Source: Chloroflexota bacterium
GTDB lineage: Bacteria > Chloroflexota > Limnocylindria > Limnocylindrales > CSP1-4
Reading direction: 5' to 3'
Assembly: GCA_025355255.1 (NCBI GenBank)
Contig: JANYAA010000314.1
Span: 1 to 8,192, forward strand
Length of the DNA stretch: 8,192 bases
This document shows positions 1 to 7,787 of the stretch, piece by piece. Under the pieces are notes generated by a model. It was given only the letters and a program-made list of their open reading frames with translations. It did no database searches and had not been told where the DNA came from. How positions within the stretch are numbered: the first letter of the stretch is position 1; every line of letters starts with the position of its first letter. The position numbers and the translations under genes were made by a program.

Positions 1-770
1 ATCAGCGCGAAGGCGCCAATCTTGGGGCCAACCGACAGGTAGCCGGTGACGGGCGTCGGGGAGCCCTGGTAGGCGTCGGGTGTCCAGTAGTGGAACGGCA
101 CCGCCGCGATCTTGAACGCGACACCCGTGGTCAGGAACGCGAGGCCCATGCCCAGCGCGGGTGAAAGCGCGGCCTTGGCGGCGACGATCTGCGTCAGCGC
201 GGACGCCACGCCGTCGATGCGGGTGGTGCCCGTAAGACCCCAGACAAACGCCAGCCCGAACAGGAAGATTGCGCTGGAGAACGAGCCAAGCAGGAAGTAC
301 TTGATTGCGCCCTCGGTGGAGAAGCCGTCGTTCTTGTGAAAGCCCGCAAGCACGTAGCCCGGCAGCACCATCAGCTCAAGGCCCAGGAACAGGACCAGCA
401 GGTCGGCGGAGGCCGCGATCAGCATGGCGCCCGACATCGCGAACACCAGCACGGCCGCAAACTCGGCCACCGGCAGCCCGCGCTCCTCGAGGTAGTCCGG
501 TGCGAACGCGGTGGTGAGCGCGACGATGGAGATGAACAGCACGTCGAGGAACGTCGTCAGGGCGTCCACACGGTAGGCGCCGTTGAACGCGGTGGCGCCG
601 CTCTGGCCGGTCAGGACCACCAGCAGGGCCGTCACGGCGAGGCCGATGAAGGCCGCGGCCAGGGCAGGCACCTTCCGGCCGGGCAGCGCGAAGTCCACAA
701 GGATGATCGCCGCGGCGGTGAGGACCGCGGCGATGAACGGGGCGAGGGTGACGGCGTCGGCGAAGCTCAC
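1..770 (-). CDS. nuoN: NADH-quinone oxidoreductase subunit N, 5' part (cut by left edge)
   Basis: Antiporter-like proton-pumping subunit of the complex I membrane arm. The first 256 codons are present and the frame stays open to base 1. The protein is highly hydrophobic, with repeated membrane segments. Family landmarks are clear: LGLELMVLPGYVLAG with Glu132 (channel Glu of TM5), AIKYF with Lys157, VAFKIAAVPFHYWTPDAYQG with Lys220, followed by SPTPVTGYLSV and Lys250 in the broken-helix region. The VPFHYWTPDAYQG signature separates NuoN from NuoL (HVWLPDAMEG) and NuoM (HTWLPDAHVE). The start is GTG at 770-768, chosen because an AGGAG lies 8 bases upstream and overlaps the nuoM stop; it begins 11 bases after that stop. 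It follows nuoM as in most nuo operons. About half of the usual ~480 residues is visible and nothing seen is abnormal. Confidence 0.95.
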   Translation of the reverse strand, partial: MSFADAVTLAPFIAAVLTAAAIILVDFALPGRKVPALAAAFIGLAVTALLVVLTGQSGATAFNGAYRVDALTTFLDVLFISIVALTTAFAPDYLEERGLPVAEFAAVLVFAMSGAMLIAASADLLVLFLGLELMVLPGYVLAGFHKNDGFSTEGAIKYFLLGSFSSAIFLFGLAFVWGLTGTTRIDGVASALTQIVAAKAALSPALGMGLAFLTTGVAFKIAAVPFHYWTPDAYQGSPTPVTGYLSVGPKIGAFAL

Positions 771-778
771 TGAGGTTT

Positions 779-783
779 CTCCT
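779..783 (-). promoter_or_regulatory. Ribosome binding site of nuoN
   Basis: AGGAG on the minus strand overlaps the TAG stop of nuoM (784-782) and sits 8 bases before the GTG at 770. This supports the GTG as the nuoN start and suggests that ribosomes finishing nuoM re-initiate here. Confidence 0.7.
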
Positions 784-2332
784 ACCGCCACACGGTCAGG
801 GCAATCGGGGCCACTTGGCCAACCGCGCTGAGCATCGCCTGCACGGAGCCCTGGATGAGGTTGAGGATCAGACCCGGGAAGAGGCCGAAGATCACCACCA
901 GCGCGCCGAGCGGCACGAGCGTCATCGCCTCAATCGGCTTCAAGTCGGTCAGGTGGTGGCCGAGGCCCTTGAGGAAGTCCGACAGTTCGCCAAACGCCAG
1001 GCGCTGGAACATCCAGAGCAGGTAGCCCGCCGCCAGGATCATCACGAACGTGGCCACCGCCGCAGCCGCGGGGATGGCTTTAAACGTTCCCACGAGCGTA
1101 AGGAACTCACCCACGAACCCAGACAGCCCAGGCAGACCCACCGAGGCGAAGATGAAGAACCCGAAGGCCGCTGCGTACACCGGGACCACAGCGCCGAGGC
1201 CGCCCATCTTGGCGATGGTGCGGTCGTGTGTGCGCTCGTAGATCACGCCGACAAGAAGGAATAGGGCGCCGGTGATGAGGCCGTGGCTGACCATCTGGAG
1301 GATGGCGCCCTGCAGGCCCTGCTCCTGGAACACGAAGATGCCCAGGGTCACGAAGCCCATGTGGCTGACCGACGAGTAGGCGACAAGCTTCTTGAGGTCC
1401 GGCTGGACGAGCGCCACGATGGCACCATAGATGATGCCGATGAGGCTCAGGACGATGATCACCGGGGCCCACGTGTGGGCTGCCTCGGGGAACAGCGGGA
1501 TGGCGAAGCGGATGAAGCCGTAGCCGCCGAGCTTGAGCAGGACGCCGGCCAGGATCACGGAACCCGCCGTGGGCGCCTCGACGTGCGCGTCGGGCAGCCA
1601 CGTGTGGAAGGGGAACATCGGCACCTTGATCGCGAACGCCAGCGCGAATGCGCCAAAGGCGAAGAACCCGAAGGTCCCGTTGAGGTGGCCCTGCGCGGCG
1701 AAGGCGATGAGCGCCTGGACGCTGAACGCCCCTTCCCAGCTGCCGGTTGTCTGGGCGAAGGTGAACGCCGTGGCCAGGATGGCAACCAGCATCAGCAGCG
1801 AGCCCACGAGCGTGTACAGGACGAACTTGAGCGTGGCGTAGATGCGGTTCTTGCCGCCCCAGATGCCGATGATCAGGTACATCGGGACGAGGACCAGTTC
1901 CCAGAAGATGTAGAACAGGAACAGGTCCTGCGCGACGAAGACGCCAATCATCCCCACCTCGAGGATGAGGAAGGAGGCCATGTACTCCTTCACGCGCGTC
2001 TGGATGGGCAGGAAGGACGCGAGGATGCTGATCCAGGACAGCGTCGTGGTCAGGACCACCAGCACCATGGAGAGGCCGTCCACACCCACGCGGTAGTCAA
2101 TGCCAAACGCTGGAATCCACCGGTACGCCTCGGCGTACTGGACGCCGGACTTCGCGGCCACAAATCCCGCCAGCATCGCCAGCGACACAACCCAGGTGAG
2201 GAGCGCGAAGCCCAGCGCGAGCCGGCGCGCCACGTCGGGCTTTGAGCCCGGCGAGAACGCGACCACCAGGGCGCCCAGCGCGGGCAGGAACGTGACGATG
2301 GTGGTGAGCGGGAGCCCGCTGAGGTCGTTCAC
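782..2332 (-). CDS. nuoM: NADH-quinone oxidoreductase subunit M
   Basis: Antiporter-like subunit in the middle of the complex I membrane arm, carrying one of the proton half-channel pairs. Its 516 residues match the family's usual ~500. The protein is hydrophobic throughout, with about 14 membrane segments expected. Visible landmarks are FWELVLVPMYLIIGIWGG with channel Glu145, FAIKVPMFPFHTWLPDAHVE with Lys236 followed by APTAGSVILAGVLLKLGGYG with Lys267, KKLVAYSSVSHMGFVTLG, and GLPGLSGFVGEF with Glu410. The start is GTG at 2332-2330, giving a GTGA overlap of four bases with the nuoL stop; the Shine-Dalgarno is weak (GTGGGG about 8 bases upstream), so translation is probably coupled to nuoL. 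The TAG stop lies 11 bases before nuoN. All the charged residues expected for pumping are present, so it should be functional. Confidence 0.97.
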   Translation of the reverse strand: MNDLSGLPLTTIVTFLPALGALVVAFSPGSKPDVARRLALGFALLTWVVSLAMLAGFVAAKSGVQYAEAYRWIPAFGIDYRVGVDGLSMVLVVLTTTLSWISILASFLPIQTRVKEYMASFLILEVGMIGVFVAQDLFLFYIFWELVLVPMYLIIGIWGGKNRIYATLKFVLYTLVGSLLMLVAILATAFTFAQTTGSWEGAFSVQALIAFAAQGHLNGTFGFFAFGAFALAFAIKVPMFPFHTWLPDAHVEAPTAGSVILAGVLLKLGGYGFIRFAIPLFPEAAHTWAPVIIVLSLIGIIYGAIVALVQPDLKKLVAYSSVSHMGFVTLGIFVFQEQGLQGAILQMVSHGLITGALFLLVGVIYERTHDRTIAKMGGLGAVVPVYAAAFGFFIFASVGLPGLSGFVGEFLTLVGTFKAIPAAAAVATFVMILAAGYLLWMFQRLAFGELSDFLKGLGHHLTDLKPIEAMTLVPLGALVVIFGLFPGLILNLIQGSVQAMLSAVGQVAPIALTVWR

Positions 2333-4308
2333 CGCGGCAGCCCCACAATCACGAGGAAGGAGCCCGCCATCACGATCAGGCCGATCGCAATGCCCAAGGC
2401 GTAGTTCTGGACGCGGCCCGTCTGGATCCGCCGCAGCCCGCCGCCCGCGCTCTTGGTGACTGTGCCCACGCCGTTGACGGTGCCGTCAACCACGTTGCGG
2501 TCGAACCACCACATCGCAGCCGCTACGCGGCCCCCGATGCGGATGAAGAGCAGGTCGTTGAGCTCGTCAAACCACCACTTGTTCAGCGATGCGCGATACA
2601 GGAACCGTGTGGCGCCGTTGGCGTTGCTGATCTTGTCCACGCGCGCCTGCTGGACCTTGCGGCTGCCGATGCCGAACAGGTAGACGGCGGTGATGAGGCC
2701 AACCAGCGCTGCGATCACGCTGATGGCGATCAGGATCACGTCGATCGGCAGGCCCAGCAGCGTCTCGGTGGGCGTGCGGGCGAGGATCTTCTCGGACTCC
2801 TCGAAGACGGGCTTGAGCCAGCCGACGAGCGCGCCGTTGCCAAGCGGCAGGCCAATGGCCATGCCGAGGAACATGGACGGAACGGCCAGCAGGATAAGCG
2901 GCAGCGTCATCTGCCAGGGCGACTCGTGCACCTTGGGCGCCACGGACGGATCCACACGGGACTCGCCGTAGAAGGTCTTGCCCATCAGGCGCCACATGTA
3001 GAACGCGGTCATGACAGCAACCAGGACGCCGATGCCCCAGACCCAGTAGAAGCCGAACTTGAAGGCTTCGCCCAGGATCTCGTCCTTGCTGAAGAACCCC
3101 GCGAGCGGCGGGATGCCCGCGATGGCGATCGTGCCGATCAGCATCGTCGCGTGGGTGATGGGGATCTTCTTGGCCAGACCGCCCATCCGGTTCATGTCCT
3201 GCTCGCCGTCAACCGCGTGGATGACGGAGCCGGAGCCTAAGAACAGGAGGCCCTTGAAGAAGCCGTGGCTCATGAGGTGGAAGATGGCCGCGCCATACGC
3301 TCCCACACCGAGGGCCGCAAACATGTAGCCCAGCTGGCTCAGCGTGGAGAACGCGAGCACGCGCTTGATGTCGGTCTGGGTGAAGGCGATGGAGGCTGCG
3401 AGGATGGCGGTGAAGATGCCGATGCCGGCCACCACCACCATGGCCTCTGGCGCGGACGAGAACAACGGGTTGGCGCGAGCGACCAGGTAGACGCCGGCGT
3501 TCACCATCGTGGCGGCATGGATCAGCGCGGAGACCGGGGTGGGGCCCTCCATCGCGTCCGGCAGCCACACGTGCAGCGGGAACTGGGCGCTCTTGCCCAT
3601 GGCGCCGCAGAAGACCAGCAGCGCCACGATCCCCAGCGGGATCGCCAGCTCGGCCGCCGGCTTCTCGATCAGGATCTTGAGGGACTCCTGGATGTTCAGG
3701 GTCCCGGTGTTGACGAAGATCGCCATGATCCCCAGCGCGAAGCCCACGTCGCCCACGCGGTTGACGATGAACGCCTTCTTGGCGGCCAGGGCCGCGGAGC
3801 GCTTCTGGTACCAGAAGCCGATGAGGCTGTAGCTCGAGAGGCCTACGAGCTCCCAGCCGCCGAACACCAGCACCCAGTTGTCCGCGAGGACCAGCACGAG
3901 CATCGAGAACATGAAGAGGTTGAGGTAGGCGAAGAACCGCCAGGTCGCCCGGTCGTGCGCCATGTACCCAATCGAGTAGATATGCACGAGCATGCCAATC
4001 GTGGTGACGACCAGCAGCAGGACTGCGGTGAGGGCGTCCACGTGGAACCCGAGGTCCACGGAAAAGCCGCCGGCGGGGATCCAGGTCCACAACTTGACGT
4101 TGTAGCCGGCCTCGCCAAAGGGCGCGGCGTGGGTGACAGCCGGGATGATCACGGACACCGCGATCAGCCAGACGATGACGACCGCGCCAACCGGGACGAT
4201 CTCGGCGGCCGTGCGCCCGTACTTGAGCATGAGCCGGCGCCCGAACAGCGCGGAGAAGGCGAAGCCGAGGATCGGCAGCAGCGGGATGAGCGGGATCAGG
4301 TCGTACAT
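2329..4308 (-). CDS. nuoL: NADH-quinone oxidoreductase subunit L
   Basis: Distal antiporter-like subunit of complex I, bearing the long lateral helix along the membrane arm. It has 659 residues, at the upper end of the usual range (~610-660). Landmarks: FGGWELVGLSSYSLIGFWYQ with Glu153; GAMGKSAQFPLHVWLPDAME with Lys239, followed by GPTPVSALIHAATMVNAGVY with His264; DIKRVLAFSTLSQLGYM; LMSHGFFKGLLFLGSGSVIH with Lys352; and IPPLAGFFSKDEIL with Lys408/Asp409. The C-terminal part (about residues 525-659) contains a membrane segment, an amphipathic stretch with KWWFDELND and WWFDRNVVDG, and a final membrane helix, as expected for the lateral helix and its anchor. The start is ATG at 4308-4306, 12 bases after the nuoK stop, with an AGGCGG 8 bases upstream. 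The TGA stop is shared in a four-base overlap with nuoM. Confidence 0.97.
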   Translation of the reverse strand: MYDLIPLIPLLPILGFAFSALFGRRLMLKYGRTAAEIVPVGAVVIVWLIAVSVIIPAVTHAAPFGEAGYNVKLWTWIPAGGFSVDLGFHVDALTAVLLLVVTTIGMLVHIYSIGYMAHDRATWRFFAYLNLFMFSMLVLVLADNWVLVFGGWELVGLSSYSLIGFWYQKRSAALAAKKAFIVNRVGDVGFALGIMAIFVNTGTLNIQESLKILIEKPAAELAIPLGIVALLVFCGAMGKSAQFPLHVWLPDAMEGPTPVSALIHAATMVNAGVYLVARANPLFSSAPEAMVVVAGIGIFTAILAASIAFTQTDIKRVLAFSTLSQLGYMFAALGVGAYGAAIFHLMSHGFFKGLLFLGSGSVIHAVDGEQDMNRMGGLAKKIPITHATMLIGTIAIAGIPPLAGFFSKDEILGEAFKFGFYWVWGIGVLVAVMTAFYMWRLMGKTFYGESRVDPSVAPKVHESPWQMTLPLILLAVPSMFLGMAIGLPLGNGALVGWLKPVFEESEKILARTPTETLLGLPIDVILIAISVIAALVGLITAVYLFGIGSRKVQQARVDKISNANGATRFLYRASLNKWWFDELNDLLFIRIGGRVAAAMWWFDRNVVDGTVNGVGTVTKSAGGGLRRIQTGRVQNYALGIAIGLIVMAGSFLVIVGLPR

Positions 4309-4316
4309 CGTGGTCG

Positions 4317-4322
4317 CCGCCT
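4317..4322 (-). promoter_or_regulatory. Ribosome binding site of nuoL
   Basis: AGGCGG, one mismatch from the consensus, overlaps the end of nuoK and lies 8 bases upstream of the nuoL ATG at 4308. It supports that start. Confidence 0.55.
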
Positions 4323-4653
4323 ATTGCCGCATCGCGTCGTACTCGTCAACCAGCGGGGTCTTCCGGTTCCGGTAGATCGCGATCACGATCGCGAGGCCCA
4401 CCGTGGCCTCAGCCGCAGCCGCCGCCATCACGACCAAAGCGATGACGCTCGCGTCCACCTTGAGAGATGGGGTGAAGGCGCCGAAGGCGATGATGGCGAG
4501 GTTGACCGCGTTGAGCATCAGCTCAATCGCCATCAGCATGCTGATCGCGTTGCGGCGAGCGAGGAAGCCAAACGAGCCGATCGCGAACAGGATCCCCGAG
4601 AGGATCAGATACGCGTCCAAGGAATGGGAGATCCCGTTGAGCACGCTGAGCAT
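4321..4653 (-). CDS. nuoK: NADH-quinone oxidoreductase subunit K
   Basis: Small membrane subunit of complex I with three membrane helices, part of the E-channel linking the quinone site to the antiporter-like subunits. It has 110 residues against about 100 in the E. coli protein; the extra residues are at the N-terminus. The two buried channel glutamates are seen: Glu44 in [14 protein letters not shown] and Glu82 in [17 protein letters not shown] (E36 and E72 in E. coli NuoK). The start is ATG at 4653-4651, sharing its A with the TGA of nuoJ (TGATG, one-base overlap), with a GGGGAG 7 bases upstream inside nuoJ. The gene order J-K-L is standard. The C-terminus [15 protein letters not shown] is the usual charged cytoplasmic tail. 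Confidence 0.96.
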   Translation of the reverse strand: MLSVLNGISHSLDAYLILSGILFAIGSFGFLARRNAISMLMAIELMLNAVNLAIIAFGAFTPSLKVDASVIALVVMAAAAAEATVGLAIVIAIYRNRKTPLVDEYDAMRQ

Positions 4654-5198
4654 CAGTCGGCTCCCCGCTCACGCTTGGCCAGGTACACGCCGCCGATGAC
4701 GGCGGCAAGGAGCAGGACGCTCACCACTTCAAACGGCAGGGTGTAGTTGGCGAAGAGGTCTTTCGCCAACTTGGTGGCGCTGTCGAGCGTCGCGACCCAC
4801 CCGCGAGGGAGCGTTCCGGCCCAGTCCGTGGAGGCCACGGTGATCGCGATCAGCAGCGCGAGCACTGCCGAGGCGATGGCCGCGGGGAGGGCCTGCGTCT
4901 GGAAGACCAGCGACCGCGGAGCGTCCTTCGTCTGCGTGAGCATGATCGCGAACAGGACGAGCACGCTGATCGCGCCGATGTAGACGAGCACCTGGGCGCC
5001 CGCGACCACCGGTGCACCGGCGATGACATAGATCCCGGCGAGGGCGGCGAAGCAGATGATCATCGCGAGGCCGCTGCGGATGATGTCCCGCATGCCCACC
5101 ACCGCGAGCGCGGCAAGGATCATGATCCCGGCCAGCGTCATGAACAGGACGTCGTCCCAGCCAAACCCGAGCAGCGGGATCGTTGCAGGCAGCGTCAC
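4653..5198 (-). CDS. nuoJ: NADH-quinone oxidoreductase subunit J
   Basis: Membrane subunit of complex I next to NuoK; its third helix and the loop after it take part in coupling quinone reduction to proton pumping. It has 181 residues (about 160-185 in the family) and five expected membrane segments at roughly residues 15-35, 40-60, 68-88, 104-122 and 156-174. The diagnostic stretch is [20 protein letters not shown] (56-75) followed by [15 protein letters not shown]. It ends in LAKRERGAD. The start is GTG at 5198-5196, because no in-frame ATG gives a full first helix and AGAGGG lies just upstream (a short 4-base spacer). The gap to the preceding fusion gene is only 9 bases, so the two are almost certainly co-transcribed. 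In canonical nuo operons nuoI precedes nuoJ; here the preceding protein carries a NuoI-like C-terminus instead. Confidence 0.95.
   Translation of the reverse strand: MTLPATIPLLGFGWDDVLFMTLAGIMILAALAVVGMRDIIRSGLAMIICFAALAGIYVIAGAPVVAGAQVLVYIGAISVLVLFAIMLTQTKDAPRSLVFQTQALPAAIASAVLALLIAITVASTDWAGTLPRGWVATLDSATKLAKDLFANYTLPFEVVSVLLLAAVIGGVYLAKRERGAD
4661..4666 (-). promoter_or_regulatory. Ribosome binding site of nuoK
   Basis: GGGGAG within the 3' end of nuoJ, 7 bases upstream of the nuoK ATG. It supports the slightly long NuoK N-terminus. Confidence 0.6.
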
Positions 5199-5207
5199 GC
5201 GTCCCTC

Positions 5208-7787
5208 TCAGCGTTCCAGCGAGGCGGGGAGGACCGGAAGACGCCGGGCAGGGTCGATGAAGCGACCCTCTGCCCGGGCCCGCTCGGCCCAGTCGCGCTC
5301 GCGCCGGATATAGCTCATCTCCGTCTCGCGCTCGATGCCGGCCAGCGCGAGGAGATCGATCATCGGCTCCTCCCGGGACGTGTGGCTGAGCTCGAACTGA
5401 TCGCTGTCGCGGACGGCATCGTATGGGCAGGCGTCAACGCAGATGCCACAGAGGATGCAGCGGCTCTCGTCAACTTCGTATTTCTGGAGGATGCGCGGCT
5501 TGGGCATCAGCGCGCCTGTGGGGCACGTCTCCGCGCAGCGGCCGCAGGACACGCACGGCGTGTCGTTGAGGCTCATGTCGAGCGGCGTCGTCACCAGGGT
5601 GTCGAAGCCCGTCCGCATGAAGTCGTAGCAGGCGGCGCCCACCACCTCGGCGCACACGTTGGCGCAGCGGCCGCAGTCGATGCACCGCGAGGGCTCGCGG
5701 AGGATGAACGCGTGGCTGTCGTCGCGGATGTAGTCGTGGTTGACGCCCGTGAACCGGTTCTCGGTCACCGAGCGGTAGCCGGCACCCTGGTGGTAGCCCT
5801 TGTCGAGGGTCTTGAGCGTCGTGCCGTACTCGATGCCGAGGCGGCGCAGATCGCAGAAGCCGATGGCTTCGCACGTGCACTGGAGGCAGCGCGTGGACTC
5901 GGCGACGGCCTCGTCACGGCTGTACGGCAGCTCGTACTCGATATAGCTGGTGTTGCGCTCGTGCGCCTCGAGCGACTTGAGGCGGTAGCGCGGCTCCTTC
6001 AGCTCGCCCGTGAACGGGACGATCGAGAGGAATTCCGGCTGCGGCTCCGCGAGGATCTGGCGCGTTTTGATGGCCTCGAGGTCGTTGCCCTTGAGGAACG
6101 CGTCAACCGCGTACGAGGCTCGGCGGCCCTCGGCGATGGCGGCAACCACGGTGGCGGCGCCCGTCCGGACGTCACCGGCGGCAAACACGCCGGGGCGATC
6201 GGTGGCAAAGGTCACCGCGTCCGCCTTGAGGCGCTTGCTGCGGTTGGCCGTGACGCCGTCGTTGCCAGCGCCAAACCAGCCCAGCTCCGGGCCCTGACCG
6301 ATGGCCAAGAGCACGCGGTCGCACGGGATGATGAACTCGGTGCCGGGAGCGGGCTCAGGGCGGCGGCGACCGGTCGCGTCAGGCGCGCCAAGGGCCATGC
6401 GGATGAACTCGATGCCCTCGACCTTGCCACTGGCGCCCTTGACGACGCGCGTGGGGCCGGCCTGGAAGATCGTGGTGACGCCTTCCTCGATGGCCTCGTG
6501 GACCTCAGACGAGGCAGGCATGTCCTTCATGTCGCGCCGATACACGAGGGTGACCTCGCTGGCGCCCTGGCGGACGGACGTGCGGCTGCAGTCCATCGCC
6601 GTGAAGCCGCCGCCGACGACGACGACGCGGGTCCCCTTGTGTCCCGGGTACGGCAGGCCAAGCGTAGCCGTGCGCAGGTACTCCAGACCGTCGATGACGC
6701 CGTCGGCGTCCTCATCGGGGATGCCCAGCTTGTTGGTGTCGTAACAGCCGATGGCCACCAGGACCGCATCGAAGCCCTGGTTCTGCAGGTCGTCGAGGGT
6801 GAAGTCCTTGCCCAACTCCTGGCCGCAGCGGACCGTGGCGCCGAGGCGGGTGACGGCCTCGTATTCCTGCTCCAGGATTTCGGACTTGGGCAGGCGGTAC
6901 TGCGGGATGCCGTAGCGGAGCATGCCGCCCGGGGCTGGGTCGCGCTCGAAGACCGTGACCTCGTGGCCGGCCAGCTGCAGGTAGAACGCGGCAGACATGC
7001 CCGCGGGGCCGGAGCCGATGACCGCCGCCTTGCGGCCCGAGGCGGGCTGCTTCTCAAACGGCAGCGGCGGCTCGATGCCGTCCTCGTGCATTGCGCGCAG
7101 GACCTGGTCGCCGGCGTAGCGGTGGCTGTCGCGGATCGCGATCGCCTCGTCCACCTCGTCGCGGCGGCAGTGCTCCTCGCACGGGGCGGGGCAGACGCGG
7201 CCAAGGACACTGGGGAACGGAATGGTGCGCTTGAAGATCCTCACCGATTCGCGCCAGTTCGCCTCGGCGTTCGCCTTGAGGAACCCTGGGATGTCGATGT
7301 GGCTGGGGCACTTGTTCTGGCAGGGCGGCAGGCAGTACGCGTTGTGGTCGCTGAAGATCAGCTCAAGGTTTGTCCTGCGAAGTCTGCGCAGATCGTCGGT
7401 CTGGGTGCGGACCACCATGCCCGCCTCGGCCTCCCGCGAGCAGCTGATGGGTGGGGCGTCCTCGCCCTCAACCTCAACCACGCACATCCGGCAGGCCCCA
7501 AAGCCCGGCAGTTTGGGCTCATAGCAGAGCGTGGGGATCTCGATGCCGTTGTCGCGGCAGACCTCGAGGATCGTCTGACCCTCAAGGCCCTCGACAAGTC
7601 GGCCGTCAACCTCGATGCGGATGACCGGCGTGCTCTGCGGGCGCTGCGGCGACTGTGTGGTGATCAGCCGCTCAGCGAGGGAATCGTCGCGCGCGGTGAT
7701 GGTGTCCAGCTTGGCCGGGAGATCCGGCCGAACCTCGCGGTTGGGGATCGGCGCCTCACTGGCGGGGCGGACAACGAGGTCGGTCAT
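5208..7787 (-). CDS. NuoG-like [2Fe-2S] / GltD-like FAD-NAD(P) oxidoreductase / NuoI-like ferredoxin fusion in the complex I operon
   Basis: 859-residue soluble electron-transfer flavoprotein. Seen in order: a 53-residue polar N-terminal tail; a [2Fe-2S] domain (about 54-130) with C88-x10-C99-x2-C102-x13-C116; H148, C152, C156, C160, then C199, C203, C207 (GRVCPAPCEEHCRR), the GltD/NfnB N-terminal cluster region; FAD motif GSGPAG at 258-263; NAD(P) motif VVVGGGFTAMD near 388-399 followed by VYRR, which favours NADPH; second FAD motif GVFAAGDV near 533; CLQCTC (634-639) plus C645; C702-x2-C705-x2-C708-x3-C712, NuoG/HydA-like; then C745 and C777 CxxCxxCxxxCP pairs and FELSHTSREE, as in NuoI. 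No molybdopterin-type NuoG domain exists. The ATG at 7787 gives an ATGA overlap with the nuoF-type gene and has GGGAG 7 bases upstream. Inferred role: combined NuoG/NuoI substitute with its own NADPH/FAD site. Alternatively it belongs to a Stn/Nfn-like transhydrogenase co-transcribed with nuo genes. Domains are certain; function is not. Confidence 0.88.
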   Translation of the reverse strand: MTDLVVRPASEAPIPNREVRPDLPAKLDTITARDDSLAERLITTQSPQRPQSTPVIRIEVDGRLVEGLEGQTILEVCRDNGIEIPTLCYEPKLPGFGACRMCVVEVEGEDAPPISCSREAEAGMVVRTQTDDLRRLRRTNLELIFSDHNAYCLPPCQNKCPSHIDIPGFLKANAEANWRESVRIFKRTIPFPSVLGRVCPAPCEEHCRRDEVDEAIAIRDSHRYAGDQVLRAMHEDGIEPPLPFEKQPASGRKAAVIGSGPAGMSAAFYLQLAGHEVTVFERDPAPGGMLRYGIPQYRLPKSEILEQEYEAVTRLGATVRCGQELGKDFTLDDLQNQGFDAVLVAIGCYDTNKLGIPDEDADGVIDGLEYLRTATLGLPYPGHKGTRVVVVGGGFTAMDCSRTSVRQGASEVTLVYRRDMKDMPASSEVHEAIEEGVTTIFQAGPTRVVKGASGKVEGIEFIRMALGAPDATGRRRPEPAPGTEFIIPCDRVLLAIGQGPELGWFGAGNDGVTANRSKRLKADAVTFATDRPGVFAAGDVRTGAATVVAAIAEGRRASYAVDAFLKGNDLEAIKTRQILAEPQPEFLSIVPFTGELKEPRYRLKSLEAHERNTSYIEYELPYSRDEAVAESTRCLQCTCEAIGFCDLRRLGIEYGTTLKTLDKGYHQGAGYRSVTENRFTGVNHDYIRDDSHAFILREPSRCIDCGRCANVCAEVVGAACYDFMRTGFDTLVTTPLDMSLNDTPCVSCGRCAETCPTGALMPKPRILQKYEVDESRCILCGICVDACPYDAVRDSDQFELSHTSREEPMIDLLALAGIERETEMSYIRRERDWAERARAEGRFIDPARRLPVLPASLER

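Noticed and set aside
1283..2245. Plus-strand open frame of 320 codons opposite nuoM
   Set aside because: The same kind of charged, low-complexity antisense frame; nuoM explains the conservation of this segment.
3265..4746. Plus-strand open frame of 493 codons opposite nuoL and nuoK
   Set aside because: Antisense shadow of membrane-protein genes: very rich in His, Asp, Glu, Arg and Gln, crossing the nuoL/nuoK/nuoJ boundaries, with no recognisable domain.
5211..5690. A separate nuoI gene hidden in the 3' end of the fusion
   Set aside because: The NuoI-like clusters are in one uninterrupted frame with the GltD-like part. I see no stop codon or frameshift, and no clear independent start, so fusion is the simplest reading.
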